Positions 1 through 7,332 are shown, counted from the stretch's first letter. The stretch is 9,781 bases of DNA from Verrucomicrobiota bacterium (GCA_026397695.1 JAPLUJ010000267.1:1-9781), one strand, 5' to 3'. Numbers and translations are program-made. Notes: generated from the letters alone by a model not told the origin.

Positions 1-1349
1 CCTGCGATTGCATGTCGAGGTGGTTGGTAGGTTCGTCGAGGATGAGGAAATTCGCCGGGCGCAACAACATGCAGACCAGCGCGACGCGCGAGCGCTCGCC
101 GCCGGACAGCACGCCTACTTGCTTGAACACGTCGTCGCCGCGGAACAGGAAACAACCTAACAGGTTACGCGCGTGCGGTGCGGAATCGCGGGAGGCGGCG
201 GCCTCCACGGTGGCCAGGACCGTTTGGTCGGGATCTAGTTCGTCGGCGTGGTTCTGCGAGAAAAACGAGGTGGCCACCTTGTGGCCGAGGGTGTGGCTGC
301 CGACATCGGGCGCTTCCTGAGCGGTGATGAGGCGGCAGAAGGTGGATTTGCCCGCGCCGTTAGGTCCGACGATGGCGATCTTCTCGCCCTTGTTGATTTC
401 GAAATTGAAACTGGTCGGGTTCCGCAATACGTTCGATTTTTGCCAGCATCTTGACGCGCGACTGGACCAGGGTCGCCTTGTTGGCCGAGGCGCGGAAGCG
501 GTCGATAAAGCGCTGGATCTCGCGGATCTCACGTTGTTGGCTTTGGTATTGTTTGAGCTGGATTTCCCGCCGCAGGACCGACTCGCGTTCGAAGTAGGAA
601 AAGTTTCCGGCGTATTCCTCGGCGCGGCCGTGGGCGAAGGCGATGGTCCGGGTGCACAGCGTGTCTAACAATCCACGGTCGTGGGAGATCAGCAGGATCG
701 CGCCGGGATAATTGATGAGGTATTGTTCGACCCACATCTGGGTGCCGAGGTCGAGGTGGTTGGTCGGTTCGTCGAGCAGCAGGACTTGCGGTTCCTGGAG
801 GAAGAGTTTGGCCATCGCGATGCGCATCTGCCAACCACCGGAAAACTCCGCGCAATCGCGCGGGAAATCCTGCTCCTTGAAACCGAGGCCTTTGAGCACC
901 GATTCGATGCGCGGTTTCATGCGCGCCGGTTCGGTGGCTTCGAGTTGGAGTTCCAACCCGCCGATTTCTTCTAACATTCCTGCATACGGTGAGGAGCGCG
1001 GATCGAGTTTCGCGAGTTCGTGCGAGAGGCGGTCGATTTTCCCGCGCAGGGCGAGGGTTTCGCCGAAGGCGGATTCCGTTTCCTGCCAGAGCGAGCGACC
1101 GCGGATATGGATTCCCTCCTGCGGCAGGTAACCGATGCGCGTGCCCTTGGGCGCGTGGACTATCCCGGCGTTGGGCTTGAGGATTCCAGCGAGGCATTTC
1201 ATGAGGGTCGTCTTGCCCGCGCCGTTGTGTCCGGCGAAGGCGATGCGTTCGCGCGCTTGAACCGAGAACGACAGCTCGTTGAAAAGCACGCGGGTGCCAA
1301 ACTCCACGCGCAGTGATTGAACGGAAATCATCGGGCGCGCAGGTTGCAC
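1..1349 (-). pseudogene. ABC-F family ATPase, frameshifted with linker deletion, C-terminus outside window
   Basis: ABC-F proteins are soluble twin-ATPase proteins that mostly act on the ribosome; they have no membrane domain, and none is visible here. The first half is one open frame from 1349 to its stop at 360-362. Numbered from the GTG at 1349, it has Walker A GHNGAGKTT (about 40-48), signature FSGGW (169-173), Walker B VLLLDEP (189-195), the H-switch SHDR (222-225) and a charged helical linker (about 240-310) ending KIERIAEPD. The second half lies in another minus frame from about 420 down to 1: FNFEINKGEKIAIVG, Walker A GPNGAGKST, LSGGERARVAL and LILDEPTNHLD. The stretch that normally joins linker and second domain, very roughly 30-45 residues by memory of the family, is missing near 410-420, and the frame changes there. 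The ATG at 1331 (MISVQSL) fits family N-termini better than the GTG at 1349. No Shine-Dalgarno is evident. As written, the protein would have only one ATPase domain. A real pseudogene and an assembly error are both possible. Confidence 0.85.
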
Positions 1350-1389
1350 GGCCTGGTGCCGGGGTCAACGCTGAAGAGCATCAATGGCG

Positions 1390-1418
1390 GCAATAGGACA
1401 GTTCCAAGGCTTTGCCAA
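1390..1418 (-). promoter_or_regulatory. candidate sigma70-type promoter for the ABC-F gene
   Basis: On the minus strand TTGGCA (1418-1413) and TATTGC (1395-1390) are 17 nt apart. The -35 box has one mismatch to consensus; the -10 box is weak (three of six). It would start transcription about 35-50 nt before the ABC-F start codons. The -35 box abuts the left copy of the tandem repeat that begins at 1415. This is pattern matching only. Confidence 0.3.
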
Positions 1419-1573
1419 CAAAGGGACAGAGGAATAATTGAAGATGGCGCTTGCAGGGTCCTGCGGGGGCCTGTCTGAGAGCGTCAAGCGATATTCCAAC
1501 AAAGGGACAGAGGAATAATTAAAGATGGCGCTTGCGGGGGTTCTGCGGGGGGCTGTCCTGAGAGTATCAAGCG
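1415..1573. repeat. two-copy degenerate direct repeat, about 76 and 78 bp, period 81 bp
   Basis: Copy 1 is 1415-1490 and copy 2 is 1496-1573. Both begin CCAACAAAGGGACAGAGGAA, continue TAATT(G/A)AAGATGGCGCTTGC and end with (A/G)TCAAGCG. They differ by a few substitutions and by small indels inside a G-rich middle part. No transposase or terminal inverted repeat is visible, and no plausible gene covers the pair. It could be a local duplication or two copies of a dispersed REP-like element; only a genome search can tell. It makes up most of the gene-free stretch 1350-1695. Confidence 0.85.
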
Positions 1574-1575
1574 AG

Positions 1576-1604
1576 TTGACCTGGAAGCCCGGAGACGCCA
1601 GAAT
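1576..1604 (+). promoter_or_regulatory. candidate sigma70-type promoter for the SDR gene
   Basis: TTGACC (1576-1581) is followed after 17 nt by CAGAAT (1599-1604), five of six and four of six matches to the consensus boxes. Transcription would start near 1611, about 85 nt before the ATG at 1696. The candidate sits directly after the right copy of the tandem repeat. Confidence 0.3.
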
Positions 1605-1623
1605 GTGGACGGCATTTGTGGAC

Positions 1624-1647
1624 GGCTTGTGGAAAGCCACACCAGCC
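1624..1647 (+). other. imperfect hairpin in the SDR leader
   Basis: GGCTTGTGG (1624-1632) pairs with CCACA (1637-1641) and AGCC (1644-1647) around a four-base AAAG loop, leaving CC bulged. That gives nine pairs in two blocks. There is no T-tract, so it is not a classical terminator. It would lie in the 5' leader if the promoter at 1576-1604 is real. No known riboswitch or leader motif is recognised. Confidence 0.3.
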
Positions 1648-1695
1648 GCAAACTCCAAACCGCACACCAGCCACAGCACCAGACCTCCTTGAGCC

Positions 1696-2502
1696 ATGTA
1701 TCCTTCCATTTCCTTTTCGTGTGCCCTTGTGACAGGTGCTTCCTCCGGTCTGGGTGAGGAGTTTGCCCTGCAACTCGCGCCCCGGGTGAAACAGCTCGTG
1801 CTGGTGGCACGCCGCGAGTCGTTGCTGCGGGACTTGGCAGGGCGCCTTGGTACGCTCCATCCACAGTTGGCTATTTTCGTGATGGCAGTGGATCTGGCCG
1901 TTCCTGATGTGTGCGGACAACTGGCCGGGATGCTTGCGGAGCGCGGTCTGGTTCCCGATTTGCTGGTTAACAATGCCGGTCTCGGGGACTACGGTGAGTT
2001 CGCCACCTCCGAATGGTCGAAGATTGCTTCCATGCTGCGGGTCAATGTCGAGGCCTTGACTCATCTCACCCATGCGTTGCTGCCCGGCATGATCGGGCGT
2101 AGTGATGGCGCGATTGTCAATGTGAGTTCGCTCGCGAGTTTGCTGGCGATTCCGGACTTTGCGGTGTATGCGGCTACGAAAGCCTACGTCACGAGTTTTT
2201 CGGAAGCGCTGCGCCTCGAACTGCGCAGGCATGGGATATCGGTCCTGGCCGTGTGTCCGGGGCCGGTGCATACCGGATTCGGGGTGGTTGCCAAGCGCGG
2301 TGAGCGGGGGCGGAACATGCCCGGGCGCGAGTGGTCTTATGTATCCAAGGAACAGGTGGTTGACGAAGCATTGGCGGCCTTGGCCCGCAACCGCGCCCGG
2401 GTCTATCCGGGGCTCAAGACGGCGGCGGCGGCCCTGGTTCTATCAGTGCTGCCGTTGGTTTTGCTGCGTTTCGCACTGGGTTTCCGCCAAAGCAAACCGT
2501 AA
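1696..2502 (+). CDS. SDR family NAD(P)-dependent oxidoreductase
   Basis: Classical short-chain dehydrogenase/reductase of 268 residues, which would oxidise or reduce a hydroxyl/carbonyl group with a nicotinamide cofactor; the substrate cannot be read from sequence. The Rossmann glycine motif TGASSGLG is at 13-20. The basic pair RR after beta-2 (39-40) suggests NADP(H). D66 is the adenine-ring-contacting Asp, NNAG is at 92-95 and N117 is the structural Asn. The catalytic residues are S145 and Y158-x3-K162 (YAATK), followed by PGP at 188-190. The C-terminus has a hydrophobic stretch at about 243-261 (ALVLSVLPLVLLRFALG) ending in basic residues, which could anchor the protein at the membrane. 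The ATG at 1696 gives a normal N-terminus just before the glycine motif; no Shine-Dalgarno is seen. The gene stands alone, divergent from ABC-F and convergent with gltA. Confidence 0.92.
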   Translation: MYPSISFSCALVTGASSGLGEEFALQLAPRVKQLVLVARRESLLRDLAGRLGTLHPQLAIFVMAVDLAVPDVCGQLAGMLAERGLVPDLLVNNAGLGDYGEFATSEWSKIASMLRVNVEALTHLTHALLPGMIGRSDGAIVNVSSLASLLAIPDFAVYAATKAYVTSFSEALRLELRRHGISVLAVCPGPVHTGFGVVAKRGERGRNMPGREWSYVSKEQVVDEALAALARNRARVYPGLKTAAAALVLSVLPLVLLRFALGFRQSKP

Positions 2503-2545
2503 CCGGGGGCGCAGGTGCGGAGGGTAGCGCCGATGTAGATCCGGA

Positions 2546-2578
2546 CTGGTCGGCGGTCACTGACAGCATGACCACCAG
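2546..2578. other. imperfect inverted repeat between convergent genes
   Basis: CTGGT (2546-2550) and GGTCA (2555-2559) pair with TGACC (2569-2573) and ACCAG (2574-2578), with CGGC bulged and a nine-base loop. It lies between the stop codons of the SDR gene (2502) and gltA (2672), where a bidirectional terminator would be expected. There is no T-tract on either strand, so this role is only a guess. Confidence 0.25.
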
Positions 2579-2671
2579 CAAACGCTTTGCCAGAGTTAGA
2601 GTCAGTACGAACTGAGCGCCAGAATAAAATGAAGCAATCACTCAATGAACTCCGTCGGTGTTCCTTGCGGG

Positions 2672-3958
2672 TCAGGGGCGGGCGTCCAGCGGGGTGTAGG
2701 AGCGGATGTTAGGTCCGGTATATATTTGGCGCGGGCGCGCGATGCGGCTGTTAGAATCTTCCATGACTTCCTTGTAATTGGCGATCCAGCCGGGCATGCG
2801 GCCGATGGCGAACATCACGGTGAACATGTCCAAGGGGATGCCGATGGCGCGCATGATGATGCCGCTGTAGAAATCCACGTTTGGATAGAGTTTGCGGGAG
2901 ACGAAGTAATCGTCGTGGATGGCGATTTCCTCGAGTTTCTTGGCGATGTCGAGCAGGGGGTCGGTTTTATGCAGTTGTTCGAGCACCTTGTCGCACTGGT
3001 TTTTGATGATGATGGCACGCGGATCGAAGTTCTTATAAACGCGATGGCCGAAGCCCATCAGGCGGCGGTGGCCGGATTTGTTTTTGACTTCGTTGAGGAA
3101 CTTCGTGCCGTCGTCGCCGTCCTGGTGGATTTCCTCGAGCATTTCGAGGACCGCTTGGTTGGCGCCGCCGTGCAGCGGTCCCCACAGTGCGCAGACCCCG
3201 GCGGAGGCGGAAGCGAACAGGTTGGCGCGGCTTGAGGCGACCATGCGGACGGTGGCGGTCGAGCAATTTTGTTCGTGATCGGCATGGAGCAGGAAAATGA
3301 GGTCGAGCGCCTTGACGAGTTCCGGTTTGAGTTCGCAATCCTCGCCGGGATGGGAGAACATCATGTGGAGGAAATTGGCGGTGTATTTGAGGGTGGTTTT
3401 CGGATAGATGGCGGGCAACCCGTGGGCTTTGCGGTAGGAGAAGGCGGCGATGGTGCGGACCTGCGAGATGAGGCGTGCGGCGTGATAGGAGAAGCGTTGC
3501 TCGCGTTTGTTGATGAGGTTCGGGTGATATGCCGAGGTGGCGTTGATCATCGCGGAGAGGATGGCCATCGGGTGGGCGGTGGGCGGGAACCCTTCGAAGT
3601 GGAAACGCATTCCTTCGTGCAGCATCTGGTTTTCGGTGAGCAGGTCGGAAAATTCGGACAGTTGGTTGCGGGTTGGCAGTTCGCCATAAATCACGAGATA
3701 TGCGGTCTCGATGAAGGTGCTTTTTTGCGCGAGTTCGGCGATGTCGTAGCCGCGGTATCTGAGGATGCCTTTTTCGCCGTCGATGAAAGTGATGGCGCTG
3801 GTGCAGGCACCCGTGTTGCCATATCCTGGATCGAGGGTGATAGATCCGCTGTGGTCGCGGAGTGAGGAGATGTCGATTCCGACTTCTCCTTCAGAGCCGA
3901 CGACCGACGGCAATTCGAGCGGTTGGTCATTGATGATGATTTGTACAGATGGATTCAT
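2672..3958 (-). CDS. gltA: citrate synthase (type II)
   Basis: Condenses oxaloacetate and acetyl-CoA to citrate, the entry step of the TCA cycle, in the cytoplasm. Starting at the ATG at 3958 (MNPSVQIII) the protein has 428 residues, about the length of the E. coli enzyme. The catalytic triad falls at H263 (GPLHGGAN), H305 (GFGHRVYK) and D362 (NVDFYSG), essentially the E. coli positions (264, 305, 362 as I recall them), which supports this start. An in-frame TTG at 3973 would add only five residues. Other hallmarks are [29 protein letters not shown] and the C-terminal GRMPGWIAN...[11 protein letters not shown]. The N-terminal beta-rich region is typical of the hexameric, NADH-sensitive type II enzymes, but regulation is not shown. 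pheA ends 102 bp upstream on the same strand, so co-transcription is possible. I found no clear promoter or Shine-Dalgarno in that gap. Confidence 0.97.
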   Translation of the reverse strand: MNPSVQIIINDQPLELPSVVGSEGEVGIDISSLRDHSGSITLDPGYGNTGACTSAITFIDGEKGILRYRGYDIAELAQKSTFIETAYLVIYGELPTRNQLSEFSDLLTENQMLHEGMRFHFEGFPPTAHPMAILSAMINATSAYHPNLINKREQRFSYHAARLISQVRTIAAFSYRKAHGLPAIYPKTTLKYTANFLHMMFSHPGEDCELKPELVKALDLIFLLHADHEQNCSTATVRMVASSRANLFASASAGVCALWGPLHGGANQAVLEMLEEIHQDGDDGTKFLNEVKNKSGHRRLMGFGHRVYKNFDPRAIIIKNQCDKVLEQLHKTDPLLDIAKKLEEIAIHDDYFVSRKLYPNVDFYSGIIMRAIGIPLDMFTVMFAIGRMPGWIANYKEVMEDSNSRIARPRQIYTGPNIRSYTPLDARP

Positions 3959-4060
3959 AAGTGGCGGAAGCAAGCGTTATGGATGTTGGTTTAGCCGCGC
4001 GGTTGGCAGCGATTTTTCATGGGGAGGGGAGCGGGGCAGGCGGGCAGGGTGGGGGAGTTG

Positions 4061-5131
4061 TTACTCACCGGTGTCCGGGTAGGAACCTAGCAGTTTGACC
4101 AGCGAGCAATGGCGGCTGAGTTCCTCGATGGCTTCCGCGACTTTCGGGTCCTCACAATGACCGGCAAGATCGACGTAGAAAATGTATTCCCAGTCCTTGC
4201 GTTTCGAGGGGCGGGATTCGATTTTCGACATGTTGATCTGGAAATGATCGAAGGCTTGGAGCGCCTTGACCAGCGAGCCTGGCCGGTCGTGGATGGCGAA
4301 CAGGATGGAGGTCCGGTCATGGCCGGTACGGGGGCAGGTTTTTTCGCCGATGACGAGGAAGCGGGTGGTGTTGGTGGCACGGTCCTGGATACATTTTTCG
4401 AGCAGGGTGAGGCCGTACATTTCCGCGGCGAGCGGGCCGCCGAGGGCGGCGGCTCCTTGGGCGGACTGATCGTGGGCGATTTGGGCCGCCTTGGTGGTGG
4501 AGGACACCTCGACGAGTTCCACGTCGGGGAAGTGTTTCAGCAGCCAGCCGCGGCACTGGCCGAAGACTTGCGGGTGGGAATACAGGGTCGTGATATTTTC
4601 ACGCGGAATGGCGGACATCAGGCAGTTTTCAATGCGCAGGAGGATTTGCGAGCAGATGTGCAACGGCGAATCGACAAACAAATCCAGGGTATGGGAGACG
4701 GCGCCCTCGGTGGAGTTCTCGATCGGCACCACGCCGAAATCAGCCATGCGGCGGGCCACTTGGTCGAAAACATCAGGGAAATTCGCTTGCGACGCATAAC
4801 TGACCGCGTGGCCGAATTTTTTGATGGCCGCCTGATGGGTCCAAGTGCCTTCGGGGCCGAGGTAGGCGATTTTCAGATTGTCCTCGAGAGCGAGGGCGGC
4901 GGACATGATTTCGCGGAAAATGGCGCGCACTGATTTTTCCGGCAGGCGGCCGCGATTCATGGCGACGAGGCGCAGCAGGAGGGCTTCCTCGCGTTCGGGA
5001 GCATAGATTTGGAGGCCATCGCGTTTTTTGATGATGCCGACTTCGTGGACGAGATCGGCGCGGCGGTTGAGCAGGTCGAGCAACTCGTGATCGATGGTAT
5101 CGATCTGGTGACGGATATTGTCGAGATTAAT
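4061..5131 (-). CDS. pheA: bifunctional chorismate mutase / prephenate dehydratase (P-protein)
   Basis: Converts chorismate to prephenate and then to phenylpyruvate in phenylalanine biosynthesis. With the ATT at 5131 as start (residue 1) it has 356 residues. The AroQ mutase domain is at about 1-85: R7 in NIRHQID, R24 in NRRADL, K35/K36 in GIIKK and the PEREE motif at 45-49. Prephenate dehydratase spans about 87-265: GPEGTWTHQAA (92-102), VPIENSTEG (135-143), SHPQVFGQC (185-193) and NTTRF (254-258). The phenylalanine-binding ACT domain is at about 272-350 with ESRP at 305-308. The start is unusual. The only ordinary start codon near the N-terminus is TTG at 5083, which would remove helix 1 and the first active-site Arg (R7). 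In this frame a stop at 5161-5159 leaves only ATC 5134 and ATT 5131 as rare-codon candidates. Its 5' end lies inside the scpB frame, so translation is probably coupled. Confidence 0.93.
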   Translation of the reverse strand: MNLDNIRHQIDTIDHELLDLLNRRADLVHEVGIIKKRDGLQIYAPEREEALLLRLVAMNRGRLPEKSVRAIFREIMSAALALEDNLKIAYLGPEGTWTHQAAIKKFGHAVSYASQANFPDVFDQVARRMADFGVVPIENSTEGAVSHTLDLFVDSPLHICSQILLRIENCLMSAIPRENITTLYSHPQVFGQCRGWLLKHFPDVELVEVSSTTKAAQIAHDQSAQGAAALGGPLAAEMYGLTLLEKCIQDRATNTTRFLVIGEKTCPRTGHDRTSILFAIHDRPGSLVKALQAFDHFQINMSKIESRPSKRKDWEYIFYVDLAGHCEDPKVAEAIEELSRHCSLVKLLGSYPDTGE

Positions 5132-5859
5132 GATGCGGTTGGGTGGTGGTCCGTCTCGTTAGTGGCAGCGGCGGCGGGGCTGCCCACTGCGCCGAGGGCG
5201 AGTTGTTGCTCGGGATCGTGGATAGGTTGCGCGTCATCGGGCTCCGGGAGTTGCACTTTGCGGAGTTCCGAGGCATTGGGCAGATCATCAATGGATCGGA
5301 TGCCGAAGTGTTCGAAAAACAGGTCGGTGGTTTCGTAAAGCAAAGGTCGGCCGGGAAGCATGGCGCGACCACCGATGCGAATGAGATCGCGATCGAGGAG
5401 TTTCTGGATCATGCTGTCACATGCCACTCCACGGACGGCTTCGATGGCGGCTTTGGTGATCGGCTGGCGATAGGCGATGATGGCGAGGGTTTCCATGGCG
5501 GGTCCGCTCATACGCTCCGGTTTGCGCCCCGGGAAGAGCTGGCGGACGAAGTCGCCGTATTCGACGCGAGTGTAGAGTTTCCAGCCTTGCGGGCGTTCCA
5601 TGATGATGAAGGCGCGGTGATTTGCCTGATAGAAGAGGTTCAGTTGTCCGATTGCTTCGGTGATGGATTCGGACGAAGATGAGGCGAGATCCGTCAGCCA
5701 TTCGGGCAAGGCAGGGGGATCCTTGTGGTCTTCGATTTCGCGGGCCCGGCTGTCATCCGCCTCAGCCACCCGTACGCGGATCAAACGGGCGATTTCCTCT
5801 GCGGCGAGAGGATTTTGCGAGGCGACGAGAAGGGCTTCGACGATGGCACTGAGCTGCAT
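4957..5859 (-). CDS. scpB: segregation and condensation protein B, with out-of-frame tail over pheA
   Basis: ScpB binds kleisin ScpA and SMC to form the bacterial condensin that compacts and segregates chromosomes. The ORF codes for 300 residues. It has two winged-helix regions: the N-terminal one begins MQLSAIVEALLVASQNPLAAEEIARL, split here by an acidic Ser-rich insertion at about 32-66. The second holds the family signature YRQPITKAAIEAVRGV (130-145) and PGRPLLYETTDLFFEHFG (169-186). The core ends near 205 and is followed by a Pro/Ala-rich tail. From about residue 243 onward the frame merely reads the 5' part of pheA in another phase, giving a Ser/Thr-rich sequence to the stop at 4957. Family members usually end soon after the second winged helix, so the last ~57 residues may be a read-through created by a lost stop or an indel. 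No scpA is in the window. The ATG at 5859 follows a good promoter at almost no distance. Confidence 0.93.
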   Translation of the reverse strand: MQLSAIVEALLVASQNPLAAEEIARLIRVRVAEADDSRAREIEDHKDPPALPEWLTDLASSSSESITEAIGQLNLFYQANHRAFIIMERPQGWKLYTRVEYGDFVRQLFPGRKPERMSGPAMETLAIIAYRQPITKAAIEAVRGVACDSMIQKLLDRDLIRIGGRAMLPGRPLLYETTDLFFEHFGIRSIDDLPNASELRKVQLPEPDDAQPIHDPEQQLALGAVGSPAAAATNETDHHPTASLISTISVTRSIPSITSCSTCSTAAPISSTKSASSKNAMASKSMLPNARKPSCCASSP

Positions 5860-5870
5860 GGCGAGTCGGC

Positions 5871-5898
5871 ATCATAGGCGAGTGATCCGGCATTTCAA
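5871..5898 (-). promoter_or_regulatory. sigma70-type promoter for scpB-pheA
   Basis: On the minus strand TTGAAA (5898-5893) and TATGAT (5876-5871) are separated by 16 nt; each box matches the consensus in five or four of six positions. The predicted transcription start is near 5864, only about five nucleotides before the scpB ATG at 5859, which would make the mRNA leaderless. This agrees with the absence of a Shine-Dalgarno there. It is the best promoter match in the window but is untested. Confidence 0.5.
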
Positions 5899-6061
5899 GT
5901 CTCCTGCCAGAAACATCACGATAACTTATTTTGCGATTCGCGAACTTTCGGCTTGATGGTATGGGTGTAACGGGCTACCCCACCGCGCTCTCCCCACCCG
6001 CAATCCTCTTTTTCGGGTCTGATGGGGAAGCCTTCATCACCCGTATTTTCATCTCTGCGCC

Positions 6062-7121
6062 ATGGCCGCGAAGAAAACCACATCCAAGTCCGCTGCTCCT
6101 CCGCAAGGAAAAAACAAGCCCACGAAGCACGTTGAGCCCGCCAAACCGGCCAAGTACGTGAAACCGGCCAAGCCGGCGAAACCGGCCAAGTACGCGAAAC
6201 CGGCCAAGTACGCGAAACCGGCCAAGTACGCCAAGCCGGCCAAGTACGCCAAGCCGGCCAAGCCCTCGAAACCGGCCAAGCCCGCCAAGCCGGCGCAAGG
6301 CGTGAAGCCGGCCAAGCCCGTGCAAGCCGTGACTTCCGTCAAGTCCGCGAAAACCGCGCAAGCCGCGAAACCGGCCAACGGTGGTCCCCCGGAAGAAGCC
6401 GGTTTTGCCGATGAAACCAGCGCCTGCGGTCAAATCATCCCAGGCTGCCGCCAAGGTGGCGGTGGTTGCAAGCAAGAGCCACAAACCGGTCAAGGACGCC
6501 GCACCGGTGCGCAAGGGTAAGGTCTCCAAGCCGCGCTCTTCGTTAGGGGATTTCCCGGTGCCGACGGCTCCCGTGAAGCCGCCGTTCGTGCCGCCAAAGC
6601 CCGCGCACATTCCGTCAGTCGAACGGTTGGCAACCGGCGATAACGGTTCTCACAGCCCGGCATTCGTCCAGAAACAACGCCAGCGTCTGCTGGATTTGCG
6701 CGATGAACTGGTCGATACCATGTCCGGGATGACCCGCGATACCATCCGCAAGGCACCGGAAGGATCCGAGGCATCCGGTAGTGGTCAGCATCAGGGGGAT
6801 GCCGGTAGCGATGCCTATGACCGTGATTTCGCGCTGTCCGTACTCGCCAAGGAACAGGACGCGCTCTACGAGATCGAGCAGGCACTGCGGCGGATTCAAA
6901 CGGGCTCCTATGGCATTTGTGAAATCTCCTCCCGCAAAATCCCCCAAGCCCGCCTTGAGGTCATTCCGTTCGCGCGTCTAACCGTCGAATGTCAGGCCCA
7001 ATGGGAGAAGGAATATGGCAAACGCCGCTTCCGTCCGTCCAATGAGGTGGGTTTCAGTGGAGGCAAATACGTTGAAGAAGAAGATTCCGAAACGGTTTTG
7101 CTTGACGAGGATGAAGAATAA
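6062..7121 (+). CDS. TraR/DksA-like RNA polymerase-binding protein with Lys/Pro/Ala-rich tail, apparent +1 frameshift
   Basis: DksA/TraR proteins bind the RNA polymerase secondary channel and adjust transcription initiation. The frame from ATG 6062 encodes a very basic tail with ten K-P-A-type hexads and then meets a run of five Cs (6386-6390). The C-terminal domain continues in the next frame to the stop at 7119-7121. Removing one C joins them ([11 protein letters not shown]) into 352 residues and keeps the K/P/A-rich composition across the joint, so I read this as one gene. Numbered from the in-frame GTG at 6381, a coiled coil lies at about 95-170. It holds the acidic DxxD motif (DAYDRD, 144-149) expected at the tip that reaches the polymerase, and the globular part is [20 protein letters not shown]. 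Only two of four zinc ligands remain (C180, C204); the others are S183 and T201. The end is acidic (LLDEDEE). rpmG follows after 29 nt. The shift could be a sequencing error, a phase-variable tract or a mutation; the GTG could still start a tail-less product. Confidence 0.85.
6143..6322 (+). repeat. 18-bp coding minisatellite, ten hexads of consensus KPAKYA
   Basis: Residues 28-87 of the frame starting at 6062 are ten in-phase hexapeptides ([12 protein letters not shown], four of [30 protein letters not shown]). At DNA level the unit is AAACCGGCCAAGTACGCG or the variant with AAG/GCC codons. The four central units are nearly identical, so copy number probably changes by slippage. The translated tail is highly basic and proline-rich, like histone-H1-type or AlgP-type tails, and may bind nucleic acid; that function is inferred from composition only. 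Confidence 0.9.
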
Positions 7122-7150
7122 CGCCACATCCGCCGTCCCAAGTTCTTCCC

Positions 7151-7324
7151 ATGCCACGCGAAATCATCATCCTAGAATGCACCGAGGCGAAAGCCGCGGG
7201 CACCCCGACTTCCCGTTACGTCACCACGCGTAACAAGAAGAGCCTCCGCACGCCAGGTCGTCTTGAGAAAGTGAAATTCAATCATTTTCTCAAGAAGCGC
7301 ACCCTTCACCGCGAACTCCGCTGA
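7151..7324 (+). CDS. rpmG: 50S ribosomal protein L33 (zinc-ligand-poor form)
   Basis: Small basic protein of 57 residues in the large ribosomal subunit. It begins [14 protein letters not shown], has the family core [10 protein letters not shown] (21-30) and RLEKVKFN (37-44), and ends [10 protein letters not shown]. Zinc-binding L33 proteins carry two CxxC pairs. Here only C10 remains: the partner at 13 is Ala and the second pair is replaced by NHFL, so it should not bind structural zinc. The ATG at 7151 is 29 nt after the DksA-like stop, and rpsR follows 8 nt after its own stop, so the three genes look like one operon. No strong Shine-Dalgarno is seen. Length and motif agreement make the identity secure. 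Confidence 0.95.
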   Translation: MPREIIILECTEAKAAGTPTSRYVTTRNKKSLRTPGRLEKVKFNHFLKKRTLHRELR

Positions 7325-7332
7325 TTTTTCCC

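Noticed and set aside
1365..1973. Minus-strand ORF of 202 residues with a repeated ASAIFNYSSVPLL segment
   Set aside because: The repeated segment is only translation of the tandem DNA repeat, and the rest lies opposite the well-supported SDR gene.
1567..2271. Minus-strand ORF of 234 residues opposite the SDR gene
   Set aside because: No recognisable domain and complete overlap with a gene that has all SDR motifs.
2403..2645. Two minus-strand ORFs near the SDR 3' end
   Set aside because: They overlap the SDR C-terminus, have no conserved motif, and the non-overlapping part is under 150 bp.
3269..3865. Plus-strand ORF of 198 residues opposite gltA, and similar ORFs opposite pheA and scpB
   Set aside because: Acidic, Val/Gly-rich shadow translations of strongly conserved minus-strand genes.
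5937..5944. Perfect palindrome TTCGCGAA in the scpB / DksA-like intergenic region as an operator
   Set aside because: Eight bases is too short to distinguish from chance in GC-rich DNA; no second copy or known operator matches.
5975..6610. Minus-strand ORF with many Gly/Leu/Phe/Arg repeats opposite the DksA-like gene
   Set aside because: It is the reverse-strand shadow of the KPAKYA-coding repeat; the composition is fully explained by the codons on the plus strand.
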